Below are positions 15,982 to 26,064 of a DNA stretch of 64,000 nt, piece by piece; within the stretch, counting starts at the first letter, position 1, and the number at the start of each line of letters is the position of its first letter. The DNA is from Pseudonocardia sp. TRM90224 (lineage in GTDB: Bacteria > Actinomycetota > Actinomycetes > Mycobacteriales > Pseudonocardiaceae): NCBI RefSeq assembly GCF_021245725.1, contig NZ_JAJGSX010000010.1:1-64000 (forward strand), read 5' to 3'. The notes beneath the pieces were generated by a model. That model was not told the origin of the DNA. It ran no database searches and saw only the letters and a program-made list of their open reading frames with translations. Both the position numbers and the translations under genes were made by a program.

Positions 15982-16026
15982 GTGGCCGAGTCGACGGCGA
16001 CGAGCTCAGCCGGGGTGGCGTCATGA
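15982..16026 (+). CDS. Possible 14-codon leader peptide, or displaced N-terminus, of MceG
   Basis: GTG at 15982 has an excellent ribosome site (GGGAGGG, 5 bp spacing). It reads 14 codons ([14 protein letters not shown]) to a TGA that overlaps the ATG of the MceG ATPase (ATGA at 16023). Either this is a translational-coupling leader, or the true N-terminus has been split from the ATPase frame by a single-base indel. I cannot choose without homologues. Confidence 0.35.
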   Translation: MAESTATSSAGVAS

Positions 16027-17189
16027 CGGGTGTCGAGGTGCGGGTCGAAGGGCTGACCAAGTCCTTCGGGCGCGCGAACATCTGGTCGGACGTGACGCTG
16101 ACGCTGCCGCCGGGTGAGGTGTCGGTGCTGCTGGGGCCCTCGGGCACGGGCAAGTCGGTCTTCCTCAAGACGCTCATCGGGCTGTTGAAGCCGGAGCGCG
16201 GGTCGATCTTCATCCACGACACCGACCTGGTCACGTGCTCCGAGTCGCGCCTCTACGAGCTGCGCAAGCTGTTCGGCGTCCTGTTCCAGGACGGCGCGCT
16301 GTTCGGCTCGATGAACCTCTACGACAACATCGCGTTCCCGCTGCGGGAGCACACGAAGAAGTCGGAGTCGGAGATCCGCGACATCGTCGCGGAGAAGATG
16401 GACATGGTCGGCCTCACCGGCGACGAGCGGAAGCTGCCCGGCGAGATCTCCGGCGGCATGCGCAAGCGCGCCGGCCTGGCCAGGGCGCTCGTGCTCGACC
16501 CCGAGATCATCCTGTTCGACGAGCCGGACTCCGGCCTCGACCCGGTGCGCACCGCCTACCTCAACCAGCTGATCATCGACCTGAACGCGCAGACGGACTC
16601 GACGTTCCTGATCGTCACCCACGACATCAACACCGCGCAGACGGTCCCGGACAACATCGGGATGCTCTACCGCAAGCACCTGGCCATGTTCGGCCCCCGC
16701 GAGGTGCTGCTGACCAGCGAGGAACCGGTCGTCGCGCAGTTCCTCAACGGCCGCCGGCAGGGCCCGATCGGCATGTCGGAGGAGAAGGACACCGCGCAGG
16801 CCGCCCGCGAGATGGCCGAGGTCGAGGAGCTGGAGGGCCTGCCGCCGCTCAAGCCGCAGCTGGGCACGAGCCCCGGCGTCGGCGAGCGCAAGGCCGTCGG
16901 ACGCCGCCGCGAGCGCGTCCTGCAGATGATGCACACGCTCCCGCAGGCCGCCCAGGACGCCATCCAGGAGAGCTACGCGCACGACCCCGACCTCGTCGCG
17001 GCGGGCCGCCGCCCCTCGCCCGGGCCGCGGCCTGGCGAAGCACTGACCAGGCAGGAACGGCCGCAGGGCGGCTACGGCGCCGACGTCGAGGACTTCGACG
17101 CCTACCGGCAGCAAGGCCCCGGCCCCGGCCCCGGTCCTTCGCCGCGCCCGCCCTCACCGGGGCCGCGGCCGAGCGGCCCGGGGTGGTGA
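16023..17189 (+). CDS. mceG: Mce transporter ATPase (MceG/Mkl, MlaF-like)
   Basis: 388 aa from ATG at 16023. Complete ABC ATPase: Walker [10 protein letters not shown]-loop [10 protein letters not shown], signature SGGMRKR, Walker [13 protein letters not shown], switch His in VTHDIN. The C-terminal about 130 residues, ending in a Pro/Gly-rich tail, match the extended tail of actinobacterial MceG, which in mycobacteria is needed for stability. MceG powers lipid import through YrbE permeases. Here it heads the operon; in mycobacteria it is unlinked. Confidence 0.93.
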   Translation: MTGVEVRVEGLTKSFGRANIWSDVTLTLPPGEVSVLLGPSGTGKSVFLKTLIGLLKPERGSIFIHDTDLVTCSESRLYELRKLFGVLFQDGALFGSMNLYDNIAFPLREHTKKSESEIRDIVAEKMDMVGLTGDERKLPGEISGGMRKRAGLARALVLDPEIILFDEPDSGLDPVRTAYLNQLIIDLNAQTDSTFLIVTHDINTAQTVPDNIGMLYRKHLAMFGPREVLLTSEEPVVAQFLNGRRQGPIGMSEEKDTAQAAREMAEVEELEGLPPLKPQLGTSPGVGERKAVGRRRERVLQMMHTLPQAAQDAIQESYAHDPDLVAAGRRPSPGPRPGEALTRQERPQGGYGADVEDFDAYRQQGPGPGPGPSPRPPSPGPRPSGPGW

Positions 17190-17199
17190 CCGCGCGACC

Positions 17200-17979
17200 A
17201 TGACCTCTCCGGCCCCGCTGACCAGGGCGCTCACGCCCGTCGGGAAGCTGTTCATGCTCGGCGTCGACGTCGTCAAGGCGACGTTCAAGCCCCCGTTCCA
17301 GCTCCGCGAATACATCGAGCAGACCTGGTTCGTCACGAAGGTCTCCGCGCTGCCGACGGCGCTGTTCACGATCCCGTTCGGCGCGACGATCGCGTTGCTG
17401 CTCGCCGAGCTGACCCGCCAGTTCGGCGCGCAGAGCCAGACCGGCGCCGGCAGCGTCCTCGCGATCGTGCAGCAGGCGGCCCCGATCGTCACCGCGCTGC
17501 TGATCTCCGGTGCGGGCGGCAGCGCGGTCTGCGCCGACCTCGGCGCGCGCACGATCCGCGAGGAGATCGCGGCGATGGAAGTGCTGGGCATCTCGCCCGT
17601 CCAGCGGCTCGTGGTGCCGAGGGTGCTGGCGATGGCCACCACCGCCGTGGTGCTCAACGGGCTCGCGACGGTCGTCGGTGTCGGCGGCGGCTACTTCTTC
17701 AACGTGATCGTCCAGGGCGGCACGCCCGGCGCGTACATCGCGAGCTTCTCCGCGATCGCGCAGGTCTCCGACATCCTGGTCAGCGAGCTGAAGGCCGCGC
17801 TGTTCGGGTTCACCGCCGGCATCGTCGCCGCGTACCGCGGGCTGAACCCGCCGCCCGGCCCGAAGGGCGTCGGCGACGCGGTCAACCAGTCGGTCGTGAT
17901 CTCGTTCGTGCTGGTCTTCCTGATCAACGTCGTGCTCACCGCCCTGTACCTCGAGCTCGTCCCGCCGAAGGGGTCCTGA
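17200..17979 (+). CDS. yrbEA: YrbE/MlaE family ABC permease, first copy
   Basis: 259 aa with about five membrane helices. The MlaE-type motif that contacts the ATPase is present (REEIAAMEVLGISPVQRLVVPRV in part, near residue 125). It begins 10 bp after mceG. With YrbEB it forms the inner-membrane permease of the Mce complex that moves lipids or sterols. Confidence 0.94.
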   Translation: MTSPAPLTRALTPVGKLFMLGVDVVKATFKPPFQLREYIEQTWFVTKVSALPTALFTIPFGATIALLLAELTRQFGAQSQTGAGSVLAIVQQAAPIVTALLISGAGGSAVCADLGARTIREEIAAMEVLGISPVQRLVVPRVLAMATTAVVLNGLATVVGVGGGYFFNVIVQGGTPGAYIASFSAIAQVSDILVSELKAALFGFTAGIVAAYRGLNPPPGPKGVGDAVNQSVVISFVLVFLINVVLTALYLELVPPKGS

Positions 17980-17980
17980 C

Positions 17981-18820
17981 GTGGCCACCTGGAGCAGGAA
18001 CGCGAAGCGCGCCGCGACGGTGCCGCTGACCACGCTGGAGGAACTGGGCGACCAGCTCTCCCTCTACATCCGGGCGATCGCGTGGATCCCGCGGACGGTG
18101 CGCCGCTACCGCGGTGAGATCGCGCGGCTGCTCGCCGAGGTCAGCTTCGGGTCCGGTGCGCTGATCGTCATCCTGGGCACGGCCGGCGTGATGCTCTCGC
18201 TCTCGCTGTTCGTCGGCAGCCTGGTCGGCCTGCAGGGCTTCCGCGCGCTCGACTCGCTCGGCGTCGAGGCCCTGACCGGCTTCATCACGGCCTACTTCAA
18301 CACCCGCGACATCGCACCGCTCGTCGCGTCGGCGGCGCTGACGGCGACGCTCGGCGCGGGCTTCACCGCCCAGCTCGGCGCGATGCGGATCTCGGAGGAG
18401 ATCGACGCGCTCGAGGTGATGGCTGTCCCGAGCGTGCCCTACCTGATCACCACCCGGGTGATCGCGGGCGTCATCGCGATCATCCCGATGTACACCGTCG
18501 GGCTGCTGGCGAGCTTCGCGGCCGCGCGCCTGAACGTGACGCTGCTCAACGGGCTACCAGGCGGGACGTACGACCATTACTTCGACCTGTTCCTACCGGT
18601 CAGCGACGTCCTGTACTCCTATCTCAAGGTCATCATCTTCGCGATGGTGATCATCCTGATCCACTGCCACTACGGCTACACCGCCAAGGGCGGGCCGGCC
18701 GGCGTCGGCATCGCGGTCGGGCGCTCGGTGCGCCTCTCGATCGTCAGCACCGCGATCCTCGACTTCTTCCTCACGCTGGTGATCTTCGGGACCTCGACGT
18801 CGGTGAGCGTGGCTGGATGA
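17981..18820 (+). CDS. yrbEB: YrbE/MlaE family ABC permease, second copy
   Basis: 279 aa from GTG at 17981, one base after yrbEA. It carries the EEIDALEVMAVPSVPYL coupling motif and about five membrane helices. The stop overlaps the mceA start. Confidence 0.94.
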   Translation: MATWSRNAKRAATVPLTTLEELGDQLSLYIRAIAWIPRTVRRYRGEIARLLAEVSFGSGALIVILGTAGVMLSLSLFVGSLVGLQGFRALDSLGVEALTGFITAYFNTRDIAPLVASAALTATLGAGFTAQLGAMRISEEIDALEVMAVPSVPYLITTRVIAGVIAIIPMYTVGLLASFAAARLNVTLLNGLPGGTYDHYFDLFLPVSDVLYSYLKVIIFAMVIILIHCHYGYTAKGGPAGVGIAVGRSVRLSIVSTAILDFFLTLVIFGTSTSVSVAG

Positions 18821-20124
18821 TCAGGAAGAGGCTGCAGGGGCTCGCCTTCGTCGTGGTGCTGCTCGTGATGGTGGCGCTCGCGATCGGCAAGTACGCAGGC
18901 ACCTTCGAGAGCGGCGTGCCGGTGACGATGAAGGTGGCGCGGGTCGGCAACCAGCTCACCGAGCGGGCCGACGTCAAGGTGCGCGGGCTCAAGGTCGGCA
19001 CGGTCGACGCCGTCACGTCCGACGGCACCGGCGCCACCGTGCAGATGTCGATCCAGCCCGACAAGGCCGACCTCATCCCGGCGAACGTCTCGGCCAGGCT
19101 GATCCCGAAGACGCTCTTCGGCGAGAAGTACGTCTCGCTCGTGATCCCCGACGGGACCCGCGCCGCGCCGATCGCGGCGGGCGACGTGATCCCGCAGGAC
19201 CGCAGCGAGGCCGCGCGCGAGGTCGAGCGGGTGCTCGACGACCTGCTCCCGCTGCTGCAGGCCGTCGAGCCGCAGGACCTCGCGACGACGCTCGGCGCGC
19301 TGTCGCAGTCGCTCGAAGGGCGCGGCGAGAACCTCGGCCGCACGCTCGTCAGGCTCCAGGAGCTGACCGGTGGCCTGCGCCCGGCGATCCCCGACCTGCA
19401 AGAAGACATCACGCAGCTGGCCAACTACTCCGGCAACCTGCGCGAGGCGGCGCCCGACCTGCTCGACGCGCTGGAGGACTTCACCGTCACCAGCCGCACC
19501 GTCGTCGACCAGCGCGAGGAGCTGTCGGAGTTCTTCGACAGCATCACCGAGGCCTCGGACGACCTGAAGGCGTTCCTCTCCGACAACAAGAAGAACCTGA
19601 TCGGGCTGAGCGCCTCGGCCCGCCCGACGCTGGAGAGCCTCGCCCGGTACGCGCCGGAGTTCCCCTGCCTGTTCAACCAGGTGGCGGGGATCGTCCCGCT
19701 GGCCGACAAGGCGTACGGCAAGGACACCGGGAAGCCCGGCATCCACATCACCTTGGAGATCGTCAACAACCAGGGCAAGTACGTCCCGAACCGCGACGAG
19801 CCGCGCTACGAGGACGACCGCGGGCCCCGGTGCTACCCGATCCTCGACCCGGGCCCGCAGAACCCGCCCGACGGTCCGTTCGAGAACGGCGCGCAGCCCC
19901 CGCCCGCTCCCGAGGAGGAGCCCACCGGCGACCCCGAGGAGCTGGGCATCGTTCCGGCGTCCTTCCACTCCGATGACATGGGCCTGCCGAACTCGCCCGC
20001 CGAGCAGAAGATGATCTCCGAGTTGCTGGCGCTGCACACCGGTTCGACCCCCGAGGCCGTGCCGGGGTGGAGCTCGCTGCTTGTCGGCCCGCTCTTCCGG
20101 GGCGCGGAGGTGACGCTGACATGA
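18817..20124 (+). CDS. mceA: MCE family protein MceA
   Basis: 435 aa. An N-terminal membrane anchor (LAFVVVLLVMVALAIG) is followed by an MCE/MlaD domain (residues about 38-115, VRGLKVGTVDAV), a long helical region and a Pro-rich C-terminus. Mce proteins form a periplasmic hexameric tube for lipid passage. First of six in tandem, coupled to yrbEB by ATGA. Confidence 0.94.
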   Translation: MIRKRLQGLAFVVVLLVMVALAIGKYAGTFESGVPVTMKVARVGNQLTERADVKVRGLKVGTVDAVTSDGTGATVQMSIQPDKADLIPANVSARLIPKTLFGEKYVSLVIPDGTRAAPIAAGDVIPQDRSEAAREVERVLDDLLPLLQAVEPQDLATTLGALSQSLEGRGENLGRTLVRLQELTGGLRPAIPDLQEDITQLANYSGNLREAAPDLLDALEDFTVTSRTVVDQREELSEFFDSITEASDDLKAFLSDNKKNLIGLSASARPTLESLARYAPEFPCLFNQVAGIVPLADKAYGKDTGKPGIHITLEIVNNQGKYVPNRDEPRYEDDRGPRCYPILDPGPQNPPDGPFENGAQPPPAPEEEPTGDPEELGIVPASFHSDDMGLPNSPAEQKMISELLALHTGSTPEAVPGWSSLLVGPLFRGAEVTLT

Positions 20125-21281
20125 GCCGCATCCCCGTCGCAGCGCTCGTCAAGTTCCTGGCGCTCGCGCTGGTGGTCACGCTCGCCACGACCGTGCTCGC
20201 CGTGACCATCGCGAACGGCTCCGCAGGCGACCGCACCGCATACACCGCCCGGTTCACCGACGCCACCGGCCTGCTGCCGGGCGACGACGTGCGCATCGCC
20301 GGGGTCATCGTCGGTGTGGTCGACGACGTGCGCATCGTCGACCGCCGCTTCGCCGAGGTCGCGTTCACCGTCGACGCCGCACAGTCCGTCCCGGCCTCGG
20401 CGACGGCGTCGGTCCTCTACAAGAACCTGATCGGCCAGCGGTTCCTCGCGCTCGGCCCCGGCGACAGCCCGACGGGGGAGCGGCTGCCCGCCGACGGGAC
20501 GATCCCGGTGGAGCGCACCCGCCCGCCGCTGAACCTCACGACGCTCTTCAACGGGTTCAAGCCGCTGTTCGCCGCGCTCGACCCGCAGCAGGTCAACCAG
20601 CTCTCGTTCGAGATCGTGCAGGTCCTGCAAGGGCAGGGCGGCACGGTGCAGAGCCTGCTCGCCAGCACCGCTTCGCTGACCAACACGCTCGCCGACCGCG
20701 ACGAGGTGATCGGCCAGGTGATCGACAACCTGAACTCGGTGCTCGACACCGTCAACTCGCGCGACGGGAAGCTCTCCGAGCTGGTCTCGTCGCTGCAGGG
20801 GCTGGTGTCGGGGCTCGCGGAGGACCGGGAACCGATCGGCGAGGCGCTCGTCTCCATCGGGCGGCTCACCGAGGTCACGGGCGACCTCGTCGGCGACGCG
20901 CGGCCCGGGCTGCGCGACGACATCGCCGCGCTCGGCGACCTCGCCGGCAACCTGAACGACACCAGCGACAAGCTGGAGAAGACCATCCAGTTCCTGCCCT
21001 ACAAGCTCGACACGATCACCAGGGCGGGCAGCTACGGCAGCTGGTTCCAGTTCTACCTGTGCGGCCTCACCGGCTCGGTCGGCCTGGAGCCGTACCTGCC
21101 GCCGGTGGAGATCCCGGCCTACAGCAGCCCGTCGCCGCGCTGCGGTTCCGATCCCGACGGCGTCGAGGGGCAGCGTCCCGGCCTGCTCGACGGGTTGCCG
21201 CCCTCGCTCCCGACCGGTGCGCCGGAAGCGCCGTTCGCCGTGCCCGAGGTGCCGCTCCTTCCGATGCTGGGGGGAAATTGA
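20121..21281 (+). CDS. mceB: MCE family protein MceB
   Basis: 386 aa from ATG at 20121 overlapping mceA. Single N-terminal helix, then an MCE domain (TGLLPGDDVRIAGVIVGVVD), then a coiled-coil region. A Cys pair near the end (FYLCGLTG and PRCGSD) is typical of this subfamily. Confidence 0.94.
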   Translation: MSRIPVAALVKFLALALVVTLATTVLAVTIANGSAGDRTAYTARFTDATGLLPGDDVRIAGVIVGVVDDVRIVDRRFAEVAFTVDAAQSVPASATASVLYKNLIGQRFLALGPGDSPTGERLPADGTIPVERTRPPLNLTTLFNGFKPLFAALDPQQVNQLSFEIVQVLQGQGGTVQSLLASTASLTNTLADRDEVIGQVIDNLNSVLDTVNSRDGKLSELVSSLQGLVSGLAEDREPIGEALVSIGRLTEVTGDLVGDARPGLRDDIAALGDLAGNLNDTSDKLEKTIQFLPYKLDTITRAGSYGSWFQFYLCGLTGSVGLEPYLPPVEIPAYSSPSPRCGSDPDGVEGQRPGLLDGLPPSLPTGAPEAPFAVPEVPLLPMLGGN

Positions 21282-22246
21282 TCACGAAACGCGGTCCGGT
21301 GCCCGTCGCGATCACCGGCATCCTGCTGATCCTGCTGGTCGTCGTGCTGGCCTTCAACGGCCCGAAGATCTTCGGCGGCGGCACGACGTACCAGGCCGAG
21401 TTCTCCGAGGCGGCCGGGCTGACCGCGGGCGACCTCGTCGCCATCGCGGGTGTCGAGGCCGGCCGGGTCGACTCGGTCAAGCTCGCCGCGAACCGCGTGC
21501 TAGTGACGTTCCACGTCACCGACGCCTGGGTCGGCGACCGCACCCGCGCGTCGATCGAGATCAAGACGCTGCTCGGCTCGAAGTTCCTCTCGCTCGACCC
21601 GCAGGGCGACCGCGAGCTCGACCCCGACCAGCCCATCCCGCTCGCCCGCACGTCGTCGCCGTTCGACGTCGTCGAGGCGTTCGACGGGCTCTCGTCGACG
21701 ATCGACCAGCTCGACACCAAGCAGCTCACCGCGAGCCTGACGACGCTCTCGGACACCTTCCGCGGCACCGCCCCAGAGATCAGGGGAGCGCTGGACGGCC
21801 TCTCGCGGCTGTCCACCACGATCGCCAGCCGCGACGAGGAGATCCGCACGCTGCTCGCCGGCACGAACAACCTCTCGACGGTGCTCGCCGAACGCAACGG
21901 CGAGTTCACGAAGCTGCTGGAGGACGGGAACCTGCTGCTCGACGAGCTGAAGAAGCGCCGCGACGCGATCAGCTCGCTGCTCGACGGCACGCGCGACCTC
22001 TCCAAGGAGCTGCGCGGGCTCGTCGAGGACAACCGCGACCAGTTGCGCCCGACCCTGGAGAAGCTCGACAAGGTGGCCGAGCTGCTGCAGCGCAACCGGG
22101 ACTACCTCGACAAGGCCATCCCGAAGCAGGCGACGTTCGTCCGGGTGTTCACCAACGCCGTCGGCAACGGGCGCTGGTTCGACAACTACATCTGCGGGCT
22201 GCTCCCCGTCCCGCCGATCGGCCCGCTCAACCCCGGGGGGTGCTGA
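21278..22246 (+). CDS. mceC: MCE family protein MceC
   Basis: 322 aa assuming TTG at 21278, which overlaps the mceB stop (TTGA) and follows GGGGGAAA. GTG at 21299 is the alternative. N-terminal helix (ITGILLILLVVVLAF), MCE domain (GLTAGDLVAIAGVEAGRVD), helical region and YICGLLP near the C-terminus. Shortest of the six, with no Pro-rich tail. Confidence 0.92.
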   Translation: MITKRGPVPVAITGILLILLVVVLAFNGPKIFGGGTTYQAEFSEAAGLTAGDLVAIAGVEAGRVDSVKLAANRVLVTFHVTDAWVGDRTRASIEIKTLLGSKFLSLDPQGDRELDPDQPIPLARTSSPFDVVEAFDGLSSTIDQLDTKQLTASLTTLSDTFRGTAPEIRGALDGLSRLSTTIASRDEEIRTLLAGTNNLSTVLAERNGEFTKLLEDGNLLLDELKKRRDAISSLLDGTRDLSKELRGLVEDNRDQLRPTLEKLDKVAELLQRNRDYLDKAIPKQATFVRVFTNAVGNGRWFDNYICGLLPVPPIGPLNPGGC

Positions 22247-22247
22247 G

Positions 22248-23564
22248 GTGTCGACCAAGGGGTTCTCCCTCACCGACCGCCGCCAGTTCCAGTGGACGGC
22301 GATCATCGCCGTCGTCGCGCTGCTCGTGGCGTCGGGTCTCTACCTGCTGCTCCGCCCGGCGGGCCGCACCGTCACCGCCTACTTCACCTCGGCGTCGGCC
22401 GTGTTCGAGGACAACGGCGTGCGCATGCTGGGCGTGCCGGTCGGCCGGATCACCGCCGTCGTGCCCGAGGGCACCCGGGTGCGGGTCGACATGCAGATCG
22501 ACGACCCCGACATCGTGCTGCCGGCCGACGTCCGCGCCGTCGTGATCTCCCCGAGCCTCGTCACCGGCCGGTACATCCAGCTCACGCCCATGTATAGCGG
22601 TGGGCCGCAGCTCGCCGACGACGGCGTGATCCCGCTGGAGCGCACCGCGGTGCCGCTCGGCGTCGACGACCTCGCGCGCACAGCGTCGGAGCTGTCGAAG
22701 GCGCTCGGACCGCAGGGCGCGAACGCGCAGGGCGCGATCTCGGACGTGCTGAACGTCGGCGCCGAGAACCTCGCCGGCAACGGGCAGGCGGTCAACGACA
22801 GCATCCGCAACCTCGGCGAGCTCTCCGGGACGCTCGCCGACTCGCGCGAGGAGCTCTTCGGGACGGTCACCCAGCTCCAGTCGTTCGTCTCCAACATCTC
22901 GGCGAACGACCAGCAGGTCCGCGAGTTCAACGGCCGGTTGGCCGAGGTCGCGGGCTTCCTCGCGGACGAGCGCGGCGACCTCGGGAGCTCGGTGGCGGAG
23001 CTCTCGGTCGCGCTCGGCGACGTCGCCGACTTCGTCGAGGACAACCGCGAGGCGTTGAAGGGCAACATCGACAAGCTGAACGACGTCACGAAGGTGCTCG
23101 TCAAGCAGCAGGACGCGCTGGCCGAGATCTTCGACGTCGCGCCGACCGCGCTGTCCAACCTGGTCAACACCTACAACGGCTCGTCGGGAACGCTCGACAC
23201 GCGCGCCGACATCAACGAGCTCACGCAGCCGCCGATCGTGCTGATCTGCGAGATGCTCAAGCGCGGTGCACCCAAGGACGTCCCGAAGAACCTCGCCGAC
23301 ACCTGCTCGCGGCTCGGCGGCGTGCTCGACGGGGCCGTCCCGCTGCCCAGCGCGGCCGAGGTGATCACGTCGCTGCAGGCCGGCAAGCCGCCGCCGCTGC
23401 CGGGGCTCGCGCTCCCGACGGATCCGGCCGACAAGGCCGAGGGGTCCGAGGGGGCGCAGGGCCCGTCGGCGACCCGGAGCGAGCCGAAGCAGGACGAGGA
23501 CAGCTCGGGTACCCAGGGCGACCAGTCCGGCGACTCCGGCGACTCCGGCGGGGGTGGATCGTGA
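22248..23564 (+). CDS. mceD: MCE family protein MceD
   Basis: 438 aa from GTG one base after the mceC stop. Membrane anchor (IIAVVALLVASGLYLLL), MCE domain (VRMLGVPVGRITAV) and a long helical body. It ends in a low-complexity acidic Gly/Ser/Asp tail. Confidence 0.93.
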   Translation: MSTKGFSLTDRRQFQWTAIIAVVALLVASGLYLLLRPAGRTVTAYFTSASAVFEDNGVRMLGVPVGRITAVVPEGTRVRVDMQIDDPDIVLPADVRAVVISPSLVTGRYIQLTPMYSGGPQLADDGVIPLERTAVPLGVDDLARTASELSKALGPQGANAQGAISDVLNVGAENLAGNGQAVNDSIRNLGELSGTLADSREELFGTVTQLQSFVSNISANDQQVREFNGRLAEVAGFLADERGDLGSSVAELSVALGDVADFVEDNREALKGNIDKLNDVTKVLVKQQDALAEIFDVAPTALSNLVNTYNGSSGTLDTRADINELTQPPIVLICEMLKRGAPKDVPKNLADTCSRLGGVLDGAVPLPSAAEVITSLQAGKPPPLPGLALPTDPADKAEGSEGAQGPSATRSEPKQDEDSSGTQGDQSGDSGDSGGGGS

Positions 23565-24817
23565 CCCGCCGCAACGTCGTCCGGCTCGCCGCCGTCGCCA
23601 CCGTCGCCGCGGTGCTCACCAGCGGCTGCGGGGTGCTCTCCGGCGGCCTGCGCGGCGTCGACCTGCCCGGTGGCGCCGACCTCGGTGACCACCCCTACGA
23701 GGTGGTCATCGAGTTCGCCGACGTCGTCGACCTCGTGCCGCAGTCGCTGGTGAAGGTCAACGACGTGCCGGTCGGGACGGTCACCGGCATCGCCGTCGGC
23801 CCCAACTGGACGGCCAACGTCACCGTCATGGTCAACGGCGACGTGCCGCTGCCGGCCGACGCGCAGGCCAGGGTGCGCACCACCAGCCTGTTGGGCGAGA
23901 AGTTCGTCGAGCTGCTCGCCCCGGAGAAGCCGGGGCCGGTCGTCTCGAAGCTCGCCGACGGCGCACTGATCCCGCTCGCCCGCACGGGCCGCGCCGCCGA
24001 GGTCGAGGAGGTGCTCGGCGCGCTCTCGATGCTGCTCAACGGCGGCGGCGTCGCGCAGATCCGGACCATCGCCACCGAGCTGAACAAGGCGCTCACCGGC
24101 AACGAGCCCGAGATCAGGACGCTGCTCGGCGACCTCGACAACATGGTCGGCGCGCTCGACTCCAAGAAGGGCGAGATCACCAGGGCGATCGACGAGATCA
24201 ACCGGCTCGCCGTGACGCTCGACGACCGCAAGGGCCAGATCGAGACCGCGCTCGACGACCTCGCGCCGGGGCTGCGCGAGCTGGAGAGCCAGCGCGGGGC
24301 GCTCGTCGACATGCTCAAGGCGCTCGACCGGCTCTCCGGTGTCGCCACCGACGTCGTCGAGCAGAGCAGGGACGACCTGCTCGCCGACATCGAGCACCTG
24401 CGCCCGATCCTGCGCAAGCTGGCCGAGTCCGGCTCGGACCTCGTGAACTCGCTGGAGTTCTTCCTGACCCCGCCGTTCACCGACGCCGCCGTCGACGCGT
24501 TCGCGGGCGACTACGCCAACCTCTACATCCGAGCCGACCTCGACCTCGGGCACATCCTCGAGAACCTCGCGCGCTCCAACCAGCCGCTGCTCGGCCCCGA
24601 CAGCCCGCTCAGCGCGCTGCCGCCCACGTCGCAGCTGCTCGGGCCGCTGCTGGGTGCCGACGGGGCCGGGCAGGCGTTCCCGCTGCCCCTGCCGGGCCAG
24701 GTCGAGCCGGCACCGACGACGGGATCCCAGGTGCCGCCCGCGCAACGCGACGAAGAACCGGAACCGGAACCCGAAGGCGGCGGCTTGTTCGACGGCCTGT
24801 TCGGAGGTGGCGGATGA
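23561..24817 (+). CDS. mceE: MCE family lipoprotein MceE (LprK/LprN-like)
   Basis: 418 aa, GTG start overlapping mceD. The signal peptide ends in a lipobox LTSGC with Cys23 as the lipidated residue, which marks the E subunit of Mce systems. MCE domain follows (LVKVNDVPVGTVTGIAV). It would be anchored to the outer leaflet of the plasma membrane. The C-terminus is Glu/Pro-rich. Confidence 0.94.
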   Translation: MTRRNVVRLAAVATVAAVLTSGCGVLSGGLRGVDLPGGADLGDHPYEVVIEFADVVDLVPQSLVKVNDVPVGTVTGIAVGPNWTANVTVMVNGDVPLPADAQARVRTTSLLGEKFVELLAPEKPGPVVSKLADGALIPLARTGRAAEVEEVLGALSMLLNGGGVAQIRTIATELNKALTGNEPEIRTLLGDLDNMVGALDSKKGEITRAIDEINRLAVTLDDRKGQIETALDDLAPGLRELESQRGALVDMLKALDRLSGVATDVVEQSRDDLLADIEHLRPILRKLAESGSDLVNSLEFFLTPPFTDAAVDAFAGDYANLYIRADLDLGHILENLARSNQPLLGPDSPLSALPPTSQLLGPLLGADGAGQAFPLPLPGQVEPAPTTGSQVPPAQRDEEPEPEPEGGGLFDGLFGGGG

Positions 24818-26037
24818 TCTCGCGCATCGTCCGGATCCAGCTGGCGGCGTTCCTCGCTCTCGCGTTGGCGGGGGTCGGGTACGCCGGGTTCCGCTACGCC
24901 GGCTTCGGCGACGTCTTCGGCGCGACGACGTACCCGGTGCGGATGCAGCTGGCCGACTCCGGCGGCATCTTCACCGGCGCCGACGTCACCTACCGCGGGG
25001 TGAGCGTCGGGCGCGTCGGCGAGCTGACCCTCACCGACCAGGGCGTCGACGTGCAGCTCGACATCGACCGCAGCGCGCCGTCGATCCCCGCCGACCTCGA
25101 CGCGCAGGTGCGCAACCTCTCGGCGATCGGCGAGCAGTACGTCGACCTGCAGCCGACCAGCCGCGGCGGGCCCTCGCTCGAATCCGGATCGGTGATCCCG
25201 GTGAACCGCACGAGCATCCCGGTGCCGGTGGAGAACCTCGTCGTCGACCTCGACGACTTCGTCCGCTCCGTCCCGCTCGACTCGCTGCGCACGGTCGTCG
25301 ACGAGCTCGGCACGGCGTTCTCCGACACCGCGCAGCCGCTGCAGAAGATCCTGGACACCACCGACGCGTTCACCACCGACGCCGTCGACGCCCTGCCGCA
25401 GACGCTCGCGCTGATCACCGACAGCCGGACCGTGCTGACCACGCAGAACGAGACGGCCGGCTCGTTCAAGAGCTTCAGCAAGGACCTCGCGCTGCTCGCC
25501 GACCAGCTGGCGTCGTCGGACCCCGACGTGCGCAGGCTCATCGCGAACGGGCCCGAGGCCGCCGACCAGATCTCCGGGCTGCTCGACGAGAGCGGCAGCG
25601 GGGCGTCCGAGCTCATCGCGGGCCTGCTGACGGTCTCGCGGGTCGCGGAGCCGCGCCAGGCCGGCCTGCGGCAGTTCCTCGTGGAGTACCCGGGGCTGGC
25701 GTCGAGCGGCTACTCCGTCATCCCCGACGACGGCACGGCGCACCTCGGGCTGGTGGTCAACCTCTTCGACCCGTACCCCTGCGCGCAGGGCTACGAGGCC
25801 ACCCCGCACCGCTCCGGTGATGATCTCGAACCGCTCACCCCGGACCCCGACTTGCACTGCGCGGAGCCCCCCGGGAGCCCCATCACGGTTCGCGGGGCGC
25901 AGAATGTCCCAGGTGCGGCTACCCCGTTGCCGCCAGCGGACGCCCCGGTCGGACCGACCGGACCACTGCCAGCAGGGTCGGCACCGGTGGACTCGCCTCC
26001 ACCGCTGAGCTCCCCGGCCCAGATCCTGTTCGGCTGA
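24814..26037 (+). CDS. mceF: MCE family protein MceF
   Basis: 407 aa, ATGA overlap with mceE. N-terminal helix (IQLAAFLALALAGVGYAGF), MCE domain (DVTYRGVSVGRVGEL), helical body and Pro-rich tail. Completes the mceA-F set. Confidence 0.93.
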   Translation: MISRIVRIQLAAFLALALAGVGYAGFRYAGFGDVFGATTYPVRMQLADSGGIFTGADVTYRGVSVGRVGELTLTDQGVDVQLDIDRSAPSIPADLDAQVRNLSAIGEQYVDLQPTSRGGPSLESGSVIPVNRTSIPVPVENLVVDLDDFVRSVPLDSLRTVVDELGTAFSDTAQPLQKILDTTDAFTTDAVDALPQTLALITDSRTVLTTQNETAGSFKSFSKDLALLADQLASSDPDVRRLIANGPEAADQISGLLDESGSGASELIAGLLTVSRVAEPRQAGLRQFLVEYPGLASSGYSVIPDDGTAHLGLVVNLFDPYPCAQGYEATPHRSGDDLEPLTPDPDLHCAEPPGSPITVRGAQNVPGAATPLPPADAPVGPTGPLPAGSAPVDSPPPLSSPAQILFG

Positions 26038-26064
26038 CCCTGTCCCCGACGGCTGGAGAGCCGC

